DNA of 54,788 bases from Bacteroidaceae bacterium (GTDB lineage: Bacteria > Bacteroidota > Bacteroidia > Bacteroidales > Bacteroidaceae), in NCBI GenBank assembly GCA_017936265.1, contig JAGBFX010000023.1, forward strand, positions 1-54,788, in the 5' to 3' direction. Below are positions 40,753 to 49,130 of this stretch, piece by piece. The stretch's first letter is position 1. Every line of letters begins with the position of its first letter. The position numbers and the translations under genes were made by a program. The notes below the pieces were generated by a model that saw only the letters and a list, made by a program, of their open reading frames with translations, made no database searches and was not told the DNA's origin.

Positions 40753-42105
40753 TCAGAATACGAATTTCATCAGGTCGTTATACATGGCAAGAATAAATAA
40801 TCCCAGGATGATGAGCATGCCGACCATCTGTGCACGCTCCATGAACTTGTCGCTTGGCTGTTTGCCTGTAATCATCTCTACAATGAGGAAGAGCGCGTGT
40901 CCTCCGTCGAGGGCGGGAATGGGCAATATGTTCATGAATGCAAGGATTATCGAAAGGAATGCTGTCATCAGCCAGAACTCGTGCCAGTTCCACTCTGCAG
41001 GGAAAAGGCTGCCTATTGAAGCGAACATGCCGACGGACTGTGCTCCCTCGGCCGAGAATACATACTGGAAGTCGCTTACGTAGCCGCGCAGTACGTTGAG
41101 CCCGAAACCGACACCGGCAGGGAACGACTCAAAGAAGCCGTACTCGTTGTGTATAAGCGGGTAGTTGTTGCTCTTCGAGAAGATGCCTAACTGTAGCGGC
41201 TCGCCATTTTCGGTATGATTTACCGTAGCGGTAAGCGTCACTATGCTGTCGCGCATTACCTCAATGGTAAAGCTCTCCTTCCTCTCGCTACCTATGCGCT
41301 CTGCCACGCCTTTTATCTTTGACCATGATGCAATGGCAGTACCGTCGATTGAGATAATGCTGTCGCCTGCCAGGACACCTGCATTGTGGGCTATCCCTCC
41401 TATGACAAGGCTGTCGACAACGGGCAGGCTTCTAATGCTCATGAATATGCCCCCACTGTTCATGTTGAGCAGTCCGAGCGTGTCGGGTATGGCTATTGCA
41501 ACCTCCTTACCGCCTCTCAGGACTGTCACCTCATCGGCGTCACAGATGCTGCGGAATATATTCGTGCCGCGAACCTTGTCGAGGTAGAGCTTGTGTGCCT
41601 CTTCTCCATCGAACTTTATTATTTTGTCACCGTCCTTGAAGCCGATGCTCTTTGCTGTCTCGTTGAACTCGAAGCCTTTGTCCATGGTGTGCAGGTCTAC
41701 GTAGTAGTCGCCCCATGTGAAAAGTACCATAGAGTAGATGAGAATTGCCAGTATGAGGTTGAACATCACGCCGCCCACGATTATGAGCAGACGCTGCCAT
41801 GCGGGCTTTGAACGGTATTCCCACTCCTGGGCAGGCTGTTTCATCTGTTCGGTATCCATTGACTCGTCAATCATGCCGGCAATCTTACAGTATCCGCCAA
41901 GGGGCACCCAGCCGATACCGTACTCTGTATCGCTGTTCTTGGGCTTCCACTTGAAGAGCGAGAACTTCCAGTCGAAGAAAAGGTAGAATTTCTCTACCCT
42001 TACCTTGAACATCCTCGCGAAAAGAAAATGTCCGAACTCATGTATAAGCACCAGCAGACTCAACGCCATGATGAGCTGCAGTGCACGTACAAAAAATATT
42101 TCCAT
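40753..42105 (-). CDS. rseP: Site-2 intramembrane metalloprotease RseP
   Basis: A 450-residue membrane protease. The zinc motif HEFGH is in TM1 (His22, Glu23, His26). PDZ domains lie in the central periplasmic region (AGDSIISIDGTAIASW; FKDGDKIIKFDGEEAH). The third metal ligand is in the C-terminal NILPIPALDGGH. It cleaves transmembrane segments of substrates such as anti-sigma factors after a first cut. Its operon position after dxr is the usual Bacteroidetes order. An ECF sigma with a membrane partner is encoded at 8.4-9.5 kb, but a link is not shown. Confidence 0.95.
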   Translation of the reverse strand: MEIFFVRALQLIMALSLLVLIHEFGHFLFARMFKVRVEKFYLFFDWKFSLFKWKPKNSDTEYGIGWVPLGGYCKIAGMIDESMDTEQMKQPAQEWEYRSKPAWQRLLIIVGGVMFNLILAILIYSMVLFTWGDYYVDLHTMDKGFEFNETAKSIGFKDGDKIIKFDGEEAHKLYLDKVRGTNIFRSICDADEVTVLRGGKEVAIAIPDTLGLLNMNSGGIFMSIRSLPVVDSLVIGGIAHNAGVLAGDSIISIDGTAIASWSKIKGVAERIGSERKESFTIEVMRDSIVTLTATVNHTENGEPLQLGIFSKSNNYPLIHNEYGFFESFPAGVGFGLNVLRGYVSDFQYVFSAEGAQSVGMFASIGSLFPAEWNWHEFWLMTAFLSIILAFMNILPIPALDGGHALFLIVEMITGKQPSDKFMERAQMVGMLIILGLFILAMYNDLMKFVF

Positions 42106-42169
42106 AATATTCTATAAATGTATTTGTTTCTTTTATCGGTTATTGTTCTGTGGGTTTCATGCCGTCATG

Positions 42170-43330
42170 TCAAATCCACTCTTCGACCCTTCTGCGCACC
42201 TCCTTGTCGGTCTCGAGGTAATCCTCAAGTGTCGGGGCAAGGATGTACGGTGTGCTCTGCATCGCACGTTCAATGAGTTTTGGCATCTCGGTGAACTTGA
42301 CCCTGTCATTGAGGAATGCCGCAACGCACACCTCGTTGGCAGCGTTTACCACGCATGGCATGTTGCCTCCCTGCGACAGTGCCGTATATGCATGCTGCAG
42401 GTTCGGGAAGAGCTCCAGGTCGGGGCGTTCGAAGGTCAATTCTTTGAGTGTGTCCCAGTTTATGCGGTCAAATGATGAAGAGAGACGCTGCGGGTATGTG
42501 AGGGCGTACATTATCGGCAGACGCATGTCGGGCGTTCCCAGCTGTGCCTTTATCGCTCCGTCCTCGAACTGCACCATGGAGTGTATTACCGACTGCGGAT
42601 GTATGACAACCTCAATATCCTCGGCTCCTACTCCAAAGAGCCATTTGGCCTCCATGACCTCGAAACCTTTGTTCATCATGGTTGCCGAGTCGATAGTAAT
42701 CTTTGCTCCCATGCTCCAGTTGGGGTGCTTGAGTGCCTGCTCCTTGGTCACATGCTCCAGCTGCTCCTTGGTGAATGTGCGGAAAGGGCCTCCCGATGCC
42801 GTGAGGATAAGTTTCTCGACCTTGTTGTGCATCTCTCCTGCAAGGCACTGGAATATTGCCGAGTGCTCCGAATCTACAGGCAGGATCGGGGTCCTGTATT
42901 GGTTGGCGAGGGCGTTGATGAGCTCTCCTGCTACAACCATCGTCTCCTTGTTGGCAAGGGCAATAGCCTTTCCTGCTTTTATGGCGTTGATTGTCGGGCG
43001 TAGTCCCGAGAAACCCACCATTGCCGTAACGACAATGTCAATGGGCGATGACTCGACAATCTGGCATATGGCCTCGTAACCTCCGTATGTCTTTATGGGC
43101 AGGTCACTCAGTGCCTCCTTCAGTTGCTGGTATTTTGTCTCATCGGCAATGACTGCTGCCTCGGGCATGAATTTGCGTGCCTGGGCAATGAGGTCATCGA
43201 CACGGTTTCCTGCTGTTATTGCATACACCTCGAAACATTCGGGATGTTCCTCTACTACCTGCAGGGTCTGGGTGCCTATTGAACCGGTTGAGCCAAGTAT
43301 GGCAAGCCGTCTTTTTCTGTTCTCTTCCAT
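42170..43330 (-). CDS. dxr: 1-deoxy-D-xylulose 5-phosphate reductoisomerase
   Basis: A 386-residue NADPH enzyme, second step of the MEP isoprenoid pathway and target of fosmidomycin. The cofactor motif LAILGSTGSIGTQTL is at the N-terminus. The metal and substrate site is in LPVDSEHSAIFQCL and LTASGGPFRT. Later blocks are HPNWSMGAKITIDSATMMNK and NAANEVCVAAFL. The family has the same length. It lies between rseP and the M23 peptidase gene on the same strand. Confidence 0.96.
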   Translation of the reverse strand: MEENRKRRLAILGSTGSIGTQTLQVVEEHPECFEVYAITAGNRVDDLIAQARKFMPEAAVIADETKYQQLKEALSDLPIKTYGGYEAICQIVESSPIDIVVTAMVGFSGLRPTINAIKAGKAIALANKETMVVAGELINALANQYRTPILPVDSEHSAIFQCLAGEMHNKVEKLILTASGGPFRTFTKEQLEHVTKEQALKHPNWSMGAKITIDSATMMNKGFEVMEAKWLFGVGAEDIEVVIHPQSVIHSMVQFEDGAIKAQLGTPDMRLPIMYALTYPQRLSSSFDRINWDTLKELTFERPDLELFPNLQHAYTALSQGGNMPCVVNAANEVCVAAFLNDRVKFTEMPKLIERAMQSTPYILAPTLEDYLETDKEVRRRVEEWI

Positions 43331-43383
43331 CTCTTCTGGTTGGCTATATTGTATTTGTTTTCTTTATTCTTAACGGGTCAGCA

Positions 43384-44238
43384 TCAGAATGCGATATATA
43401 CATTCGGGTCAAGAGGCTTGCCTCTATGCCACAACTCGAAGTGCAGATAATCGCGTCTGTTGCTCATCGTGTCCGTGACGTTCCTCAGCGTGCCTATGGC
43501 CTCTCCTGCAACGACCCTGTCGCCTACGGCCTTCAGCAGTCTGTGGCAGTTCCTGTATATCGATGCCATGTTCTCCCTGTGCTGTATGACTATCGTGAAT
43601 CCGTCATTTGCGGTGTAGTCGCTCATGATTACGGTGCCGTCATGTATGGCAAGAATGTTCTCTCCAGGAATCTCGGCAATGTCAACACCATAGTGCTGCT
43701 CCTGGATGTCGTACTTGCGCAGTACCTCGCCCTGCGTCGGACGGAACAGGTTCAAGTCCTGAAGCTCTGCAATGTTCGTTGCCTGCGAAGTGATGTTGTA
43801 CTTCTCTCTCTCTTCCCACTCCTTTGCAAACTGCTCCTCGGCAGGCGTGGCCTCCAATGAGATGTTTTCGGCATTTATCGGTTGCGGGGAGTTCTTTGCC
43901 GAGTCGGGCACTATGTCGCCGCTGAGCAGTGCCTTTATGTTCGCAAGATACCGTTCCTGCTTGTCTACCTCGTTCAACAGGGAGTCGATGCGTATGTGGC
44001 TGCGGATAAGTTCCTCCTTGTCGGTCTCGTTCATGTAACCGGGGAGCAGGCTGCCTACAGGCGTGAATACCACGATAAGGTAAAGCACTCCTGCTACAAG
44101 CAGGAACGAGAAGAAGAGCGAAAGTATTACCCACATGGGCGAAATGTAGAAACCGAGAACATTCTTGAGCTTGTTCTCATTGTGTATCGTGAGTCTGTAC
44201 TTTCGTGACAGTTTGCTGCCGAATTTTTTTTCTTTCAT
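43384..44238 (-). CDS. M23-family peptidase-like membrane protein
   Basis: A 284-residue protein. A basic cytoplasmic N-terminus and one TM (about 33-58) are followed by a periplasmic coiled coil (ETDKEELIRSHIRIDSLLNE) and a C-terminal M23/LytM domain. Visible LytM residues are His182 and Asp186 (QHYGVDIA), His232 (YRNCHRL) and His266 (YLHFELW). The first His of the usual HxH pair is Tyr264, so zinc may still bind while catalysis is doubtful. M23 proteins cut peptidoglycan cross-links or, when degenerate, regulate amidases. It sits in the murA-rimM-dxr-rseP operon. Confidence 0.85.
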   Translation of the reverse strand: MKEKKFGSKLSRKYRLTIHNENKLKNVLGFYISPMWVILSLFFSFLLVAGVLYLIVVFTPVGSLLPGYMNETDKEELIRSHIRIDSLLNEVDKQERYLANIKALLSGDIVPDSAKNSPQPINAENISLEATPAEEQFAKEWEEREKYNITSQATNIAELQDLNLFRPTQGEVLRKYDIQEQHYGVDIAEIPGENILAIHDGTVIMSDYTANDGFTIVIQHRENMASIYRNCHRLLKAVGDRVVAGEAIGTLRNVTDTMSNRRDYLHFELWHRGKPLDPNVYIAF

Positions 44239-44252
44239 CTTCGTTTACTGTT

Positions 44253-44762
44253 TTAAAGTGTGACAAGGCCTTCGGGAAGGTTGAACAGAATCTCCCTGTT
44301 CTCCTGGTCGATGCCTGTGATGAACTCTTCCTGTGCAGGTACGAGAATCTCCTCTCCGTCATTGTCAATCACAAACAGGGTGTTTATGGTGCTCTCGTCG
44401 ATGTCGGTTATCTCGCCCAGCTCTCCAAGGTTCTCATCGACGGCGATGAACCCTCGGAAAAAGCTCCATGACAGAGCCTCGCTCTCCTCGGTCCACTCCC
44501 TCGGGATATATACCTCGCGGTTTGTGAGGAAACGTACCTCCTCGGCGCTCTCCATGCGTTCAATTTTCACAATGAGCGTGTCGCTGTTCTTCGTGCGGCG
44601 TGTCTCGAAGAAGAATGGCACCAGTATACCGTCGATGTCACAGGCTACGAAATCGCACTCCTCGCCAAGGAGTATGCTGTCGCCTTCAAGACCAATCTCG
44701 CCCTTTGTGCCATGGGGCTTGAGGAACTTGCCGTAATATACAAAATCTTCTTTCCTGAGCAT
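44253..44762 (-). CDS. rimM: Ribosome maturation factor RimM
   Basis: A 169-residue 30S assembly factor. The N-terminal barrel starts VYYGKFLKPHGTKGEIGLEG, with the family G-x-x-x-K-x-H-G-x-x-G pattern. The C-terminal PRC-barrel has FIAVDENLGELGEITDID and ILVPAQEEFI. In many bacteria rimM sits with rpsP and trmD; here, as in other Bacteroidetes, it lies after murA. Confidence 0.92.
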   Translation of the reverse strand: MLRKEDFVYYGKFLKPHGTKGEIGLEGDSILLGEECDFVACDIDGILVPFFFETRRTKNSDTLIVKIERMESAEEVRFLTNREVYIPREWTEESEALSWSFFRGFIAVDENLGELGEITDIDESTINTLFVIDNDGEEILVPAQEEFITGIDQENREILFNLPEGLVTL

Positions 44763-44791
44763 TTGTCGGAAGTTGTTAGGTGTTTCTGTCC

Positions 44792-46096
44792 TTATGAACG
44801 TGTTATCTTCGCGCCTATCTGGTTCAGTCTCTCTTCGAGATTCTGATATCCGCGGTCAATCTGCTCGATGTTATCGATGCGGCTCACTCCGTCGGCGCTC
44901 ATGGCGGCGATGAGAAGTGCGATACCCGCCCTGATGTCGGGCGAGCTCATAGAGCGTGGCTTCAGCGTGAAACGTCTGTCGTGTCCTATGACTACGGCGC
45001 GGTGCGGGTCGCAGAGTATTATCTGTGCTCCCATGTCAATGAGCTTGTCGACAAAAAACAGACGGCTCTCGAACATCTTCTGGTGTATGAGTACGCTGCC
45101 TTTTGCCTGTATGGCCGTTACGAGCAGCACGCTCAGGAGGTCGGGCGTGAGGCCGGGCCATGGCGCGTCGCTTATGTTCATTATTGAGCCGTCGATGAAC
45201 GAGTCAATCTCATAATGTTCCTGTGATGGAATGAAGATATCATCTCCGCGCTGCTCGAACTTTATTCCGAGCTTGCGGAAACTGTCGGGTATGATTCCCA
45301 GGTTCTCGAACGATACATCCTTTATGGTAAGTTCGCTCTGTGTCATTGCAGCCATGCCTATGAAACTGCCGACTTCAATCATGTCGGGCAGTGCGCGGTG
45401 CGTGCATCCTCTCAGTTCCTTCACACCCTCAATCGTGAGCAGGTTGCTGGCGATACCCGATATCTTTGCGCCCATCTTGTTGAGCATGCGGCACAACTGC
45501 TGTATGTATGGCTCGCAGGCTGCATTGTATATTGTTGTCGTGCCCTCGGCAAGTACTGCTGCCATGATGATGTTCGCTGTACCTGTAACCGATGCCTCAT
45601 CAAGCAGCATGGTGCAACCTTTCAGTTTCTGAGCCTTCATCTTGTAAACTCTTCTATCTGTGTCGAATGAGAACTCCGCTCCAAGTTTCTGCAATCCTAT
45701 GATATGTGTGTCGAGTCTGCGGCGGCCAATCTTGTCGCCTCCGGGCTCGGACATCGTGGCCTTGCCGAAACGTCCCATGAGCGGGCCGATGAACATTACC
45801 GAACCCCTGAGTCTTGAACAGCCGTTGATGTACTCCTCGCTTTCGATGTAGTCGAGGTTTATCTCATTCGCCTGGAATGTGTAGCAGCCTACTCCGTTGC
45901 GGGTCACTGACACTCCCATGTTCATGAGCTGGCTTATGAGGTTGTTCACATCCGCAATGTCGGGGATATTCTCTATCGTGACTTTCTCGGGCGTGAGCAG
46001 TGTGGCGCATATCTCCTGTAACACCTCGTTTTTCGCTCCTTGGGGAGTGATGGTGCCGTTGAGCTTGTGTCCGCCCTCTATTATGAATGATGCCAT
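44792..46096 (-). CDS. murA: UDP-GlcNAc 1-carboxyvinyltransferase MurA, Cys-to-Asp form
   Basis: A 434-residue EPSP-synthase-fold enzyme that commits UDP-GlcNAc to peptidoglycan synthesis. Landmarks are GGHKLNGTITPQGAKNEVL, SRLRGSVMFIGPLMGRFGKA and NISDAPWPGLTPDLL. The active-site loop reads EPGGDKIGRRRLD: Asp121 (codon 45734-45736, GAC) stands where most MurA enzymes have the Cys alkylated by fosfomycin. Asp-type MurA is active and fosfomycin-insensitive in other bacteria, so intrinsic resistance is expected. It lies 12 bp after the DUF4290 gene. Confidence 0.96.
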   Translation of the reverse strand: MASFIIEGGHKLNGTITPQGAKNEVLQEICATLLTPEKVTIENIPDIADVNNLISQLMNMGVSVTRNGVGCYTFQANEINLDYIESEEYINGCSRLRGSVMFIGPLMGRFGKATMSEPGGDKIGRRRLDTHIIGLQKLGAEFSFDTDRRVYKMKAQKLKGCTMLLDEASVTGTANIIMAAVLAEGTTTIYNAACEPYIQQLCRMLNKMGAKISGIASNLLTIEGVKELRGCTHRALPDMIEVGSFIGMAAMTQSELTIKDVSFENLGIIPDSFRKLGIKFEQRGDDIFIPSQEHYEIDSFIDGSIMNISDAPWPGLTPDLLSVLLVTAIQAKGSVLIHQKMFESRLFFVDKLIDMGAQIILCDPHRAVVIGHDRRFTLKPRSMSSPDIRAGIALLIAAMSADGVSRIDNIEQIDRGYQNLEERLNQIGAKITRS

Positions 46097-46108
46097 GGTG
46101 TTCCCTTT

Positions 46109-46726
46109 TTAGAATTTACGTTTGAAGTTCTTCTTGCCGTTGCCGTTGCGCTTGGCATTGCCTGCATAGCGTTGGGTGTTGCCGCCCTGGTTTATCCTTA
46201 TCTCGCGGTCGGTTATGTCAATGGCCCCCTTTGAGTAGATGCGCAGGTCATCGAAGATCTTCTTGTCCTCGACGCCGTCCTTGTTCCATGCGATGTAGTT
46301 CTTCTTCATCTGTATGATTATGAACTCAATGAGGCAATCGCGCTCTTCGCCCTCCCCAAGGGTACATGCATGTTCAATCATCTGCTCCACTATGCGCCCA
46401 TAATGTCTGTTTCTTATCTCTCCTGTCTGGTAGGGTACCCTCTGGGGTGCCACATTGAATTCCTCCTTCTTGATGACCTCAAAAGGGTAGTCGATGTCGA
46501 GCATGAAGTCGGACATTATTGCCAGATGGTCCCAAAGCTTGCGTTCATAATCGGGCTGGTTGCGGGTATTCGGGAACATGCTTGCCATTATTTCCACAAT
46601 GGTAACGGCACATCGTTGCCTCTCCTCGCGGTCCTCTATGGTAAGCGCGTGGTCAACCATTTTCTGTACCGAGCGTCCGTACTCGGGTAGTGGCAGTCTC
46701 TTCTGCCGGGTATTGTATTCCATCAT
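46109..46726 (-). CDS. DUF4290 protein, conserved Bacteroidetes unknown
   Basis: A protein of about 205 residues with no signal peptide or TM. The conserved block is EYNTRQKRLPLPEYGRSVQK, then CAVTIVEIMASMFPN and KLWDHLAIMSDFMLDIDYPF. A similar helical segment recurs later (HYGRIVEQMIEHACTLGEGE against YGRSVQKMVDHALTIEDREE), suggesting two related helical halves. The C-terminus is basic and Asn/Gly-rich (NAKRNGNGKKNFKRKF), hinting at nucleic-acid or ribosome contact. It is always near murA in related genomes as far as I recall. Start at ATG 46726 or 46723; an upstream TTG would overlap tsaB. Function unknown. Confidence 0.82.
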   Translation of the reverse strand: MMEYNTRQKRLPLPEYGRSVQKMVDHALTIEDREERQRCAVTIVEIMASMFPNTRNQPDYERKLWDHLAIMSDFMLDIDYPFEVIKKEEFNVAPQRVPYQTGEIRNRHYGRIVEQMIEHACTLGEGEERDCLIEFIIIQMKKNYIAWNKDGVEDKKIFDDLRIYSKGAIDITDREIRINQGGNTQRYAGNAKRNGNGKKNFKRKF

Positions 46727-46740
46727 TGTCGTATGCGGTT

Positions 46741-47445
46741 TCAAAAATTCTTCAATAGTTCTTTAGGCTTCGTTGCAACGAAGTTCTTGAGGTAGAAGGG
46801 CTCAAAGTAGGCTATATCCTCGAACCTCTCATCGAACCATGCCCTTTCGCCGAGTGGCATCATGTTCTTTGCCAACGGGTTCCTGTAACCGTCAAGGAAA
46901 CGGGCGTTGGGGTGACTTATTATGCTCTTGCACTTTTCGGCGCCGTTACCGAAGAAGAATACCGGGCCGCGGTCGAGGAACTCCTTGAAACTCTCTTCGG
47001 TAACCACCTCGGCATGTGTCTCTTTTTCTACTCCCAATGCCCTGTCATATACCGTGGCGTACACCTCGTTACGGCGGGCATCTATCATCGGGCAGAGCAG
47101 TGCATCCTCGGGCAGGTCATCGCGGAAAAGTACAGGCACGCACATTATCGCTGTCGTGGGAATGGCAATCAGCGGTATGTTGCGGCCGTAGCATACTCCT
47201 TTTGCTGTCGATGAGGCTATCCTGAGACTTGTGTACGAACCCGGGCCGCAACTCAGCGCCACTGCATTGATTTTCGCGCCCTGCTCATCGGCTACCTTTA
47301 TCGCCTCCTCGACAAACGGTGCGAGCACCTTTGCGTGGGAGCGTTCCTCCCTATCTGTTCTCTCAAAAAACACATGGCCGTCCTGGCTCAGTGCCACGGA
47401 ACAGCAATCTGTAGATGCTTCGATATGTAGTATTATTGTCGTCAT
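46741..47445 (-). CDS. tsaB: tRNA threonylcarbamoyladenosine biosynthesis protein TsaB
   Basis: A 234-residue ASKHA-fold protein, partner of TsaD and TsaE in t6A modification of ANN-decoding tRNAs. The N-terminal strand LHIEASTDCCSVALSQDG, the HAKVLAPFVEEAI segment, and the hallmark SCGPGSYTSLRIASSTAKG are present. It is the first gene of the long minus-strand operon to rseP. Leader length is about 44 nt from the predicted promoter. Confidence 0.95.
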   Translation of the reverse strand: MTTIILHIEASTDCCSVALSQDGHVFFERTDREERSHAKVLAPFVEEAIKVADEQGAKINAVALSCGPGSYTSLRIASSTAKGVCYGRNIPLIAIPTTAIMCVPVLFRDDLPEDALLCPMIDARRNEVYATVYDRALGVEKETHAEVVTEESFKEFLDRGPVFFFGNGAEKCKSIISHPNARFLDGYRNPLAKNMMPLGERAWFDERFEDIAYFEPFYLKNFVATKPKELLKNF

Positions 47446-47495
47446 CCTTTGTTTTTTTTAGTCTGCGCGTATTAAGGCAGAATATCTATTTTAGT

Positions 47496-47504
47496 GCAAA
47501 TGTA
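47496..47504 (-). promoter_or_regulatory. -7 promoter element for the tsaB-murA-rseP operon
   Basis: The minus strand reads TACATTTGC, an exact TAnnTTTGC match, 51 bp before the tsaB ATG. A weak TGTT lies about 20 bp upstream. This is the only promoter I see before the whole run to rseP, the serpin and possibly phoA. Confidence 0.6.
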
Positions 47505-47573
47505 CGAATTTATCGGTTAACATACTATTAAATAATATTTTTTAATATAAGTATACAAAAAAAGCGCTTTTGC

Positions 47574-47607
47574 TTGGATGTATTTCCGAATAATTGAGTA
47601 ATTTCGC
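47574..47607 (+). promoter_or_regulatory. Promoter for yicC-gmk-nadD, with structured leader
   Basis: TTGG at 47574, a 21-nt spacer and TAATTTCGC at 47599-47607. The leader then holds GGGTGGAGTACACCC (5-bp stem) at 47615 and the perfect palindrome GGCAGCATGCTGCC at 47651, followed by AAAGGA next to the ATG at 47682. Confidence 0.5.
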
Positions 47608-47681
47608 AATATTGTGGGTGGAGTACACCCATATGTAATGTATAACGGATGGCAGCATGCTGCCGAAATATTTTTAAAGGA

Positions 47682-48557
47682 ATGATATACTCAATGACGG
47701 GCTATGGTAAGTCTGTAACCCTTTTTCAGGATAGGAAGATATGTGTTGAAATCCGTTCTCTGAACGGAAAGGCGATGGATTTGTCTACCCGCATCGCTCC
47801 CCAGTTCAAATGCAGGGAGATGGAGATACGTACCCTGCTCTCGACGCAGCTCGAGCGTGGAAAGGTCGATTTCTCGATTTGGGTGGAGCAGGGCGAGAAG
47901 GCCGATACCCCGTCAATCAACCAGGCTGTGATGCAGGGCTATCTTGAGCAGATGACCGAGGTCTCGAGGACAACGGGCATCCCCATGCCCGAGAATCTCT
48001 TCGAGGTGCTGCTCCGTCTGCCCGAGAGTGTCGCGCGCAAGGAGGTCTATGATGTTACCGATGATGAGTGGAGTGTGGTTCTCGAGAGCGTAAAGGCAGC
48101 TGTTGCCGACCTGTTGGCTTTCCGCAAGCAAGAAGGCGAGGCACTCGAGGCGAAGCTGCGTGGCAACATATCGGCGATAACCTCTCTGCTGGCATCGGTA
48201 GAGCCTTATGAGAAGGAGCGTGTCGAGAAAATCCGTGCAAGAATCACCGAGTCGCTCGAGAAGATGGTTGGCGTGGAGTATGACAAGAACCGTCTTGAGC
48301 AGGAACTTATCTTCTACATCGAAAAACTCGATGTGAACGAGGAGAAGCAGCGCTTGACCAATCATCTGAAATATTTCATCGAGACAATTGAAGGCCCGAT
48401 AGGTCAGGGCAAGAAACTCGGTTTCATAGCTCAGGAGATGGGACGCGAGATAAACACCCTCGGCAGCAAGAGCAACCATGCCGAAATGCAGAATATCGTA
48501 GTCAAGATGAAGGATGAACTTGAGCAGATAAAGGAGCAGGTTCTCAATATAATGTAA
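47682..48557 (+). CDS. YicC/YloC-family endoribonuclease
   Basis: A 291-residue protein. The N-terminus MIYSMTGYGKS and SVEIRSLNGKAMDLS-like block (here CVEIRSLNGKAMDLSTRIAP) are the family signature. The C-terminal DUF1732 region has EEKQRLTNHLKYF and GKKLGFIAQEMGREINTLGS, with the closing QIKEQVLNI. YicC of E. coli was reported to be an endoribonuclease acting on a small RNA. It lies 6 bp before gmk, the same pairing seen in many bacteria. The start at 47682 abuts AAAGGA; the in-frame ATG at 47694 (MTGYG) would have better spacing. Confidence 0.92.
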   Translation: MIYSMTGYGKSVTLFQDRKICVEIRSLNGKAMDLSTRIAPQFKCREMEIRTLLSTQLERGKVDFSIWVEQGEKADTPSINQAVMQGYLEQMTEVSRTTGIPMPENLFEVLLRLPESVARKEVYDVTDDEWSVVLESVKAAVADLLAFRKQEGEALEAKLRGNISAITSLLASVEPYEKERVEKIRARITESLEKMVGVEYDKNRLEQELIFYIEKLDVNEEKQRLTNHLKYFIETIEGPIGQGKKLGFIAQEMGREINTLGSKSNHAEMQNIVVKMKDELEQIKEQVLNIM

Positions 48558-48563
48558 AGAAAT

Positions 48564-49130
48564 ATGAGCAAAGGAAAGGTTGTCATTTTTTCAGCCCCGT
48601 CAGGTTCGGGAAAGTCGACGCTGGTTCATTTCCTTATGGACAGGGACCCGTCATTCGGTTTTTCGGTGTCGGCGACAAGCCGTCCTCCGCGTGGCGAGGA
48701 AAAACATGGGGTCGATTATTTCTTCTTCACTCCCGAGGAGTTCCGAGCACGTATAGCAGCCGATGAATTCGTGGAGTACGAAGAGGTCTACCCCGGTCGT
48801 TACTATGGAACACTTAAATCGCAGGTAGAACGTCAGTTGGAGCAACAGAACATCCTTTTTGACGTAGATGTCAAGGGTGGCTGCAGTCTCAAGAAATATT
48901 ATGCCGAGCGCGCTCTCTTCATCTTTGTACAGGCACCTTCGATAGCGGCACTCCGCGAGCGTCTTGTGCGTCGTGGCGATACCGCTCCCGATGAGATTGA
49001 GAAGCGTGTGAGCAAGGCCGAGTATGAGATGACATTCGCGCAGTTCGCCGACAGGGTAATTGTAAACGATGACCTTGACAAGGCAAAGGCCGAACTGGTG
49101 GAGGTCGTAAACAAGTTTCTTAATGACTAA
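48564..49130 (+). CDS. gmk: Guanylate kinase
   Basis: A 188-residue enzyme that converts GMP to GDP. The P-loop is FSAPSGSGKSTL at residue 8. The GMP-binding segment SATSRPPRGEEKHGVDYFF and the EYEEVYPGRYYGTLKS block follow, then DVDVKGG. The length and motifs are complete. It overlaps nadD by 8 bp. Confidence 0.96.
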   Translation: MSKGKVVIFSAPSGSGKSTLVHFLMDRDPSFGFSVSATSRPPRGEEKHGVDYFFFTPEEFRARIAADEFVEYEEVYPGRYYGTLKSQVERQLEQQNILFDVDVKGGCSLKKYYAERALFIFVQAPSIAALRERLVRRGDTAPDEIEKRVSKAEYEMTFAQFADRVIVNDDLDKAKAELVEVVNKFLND

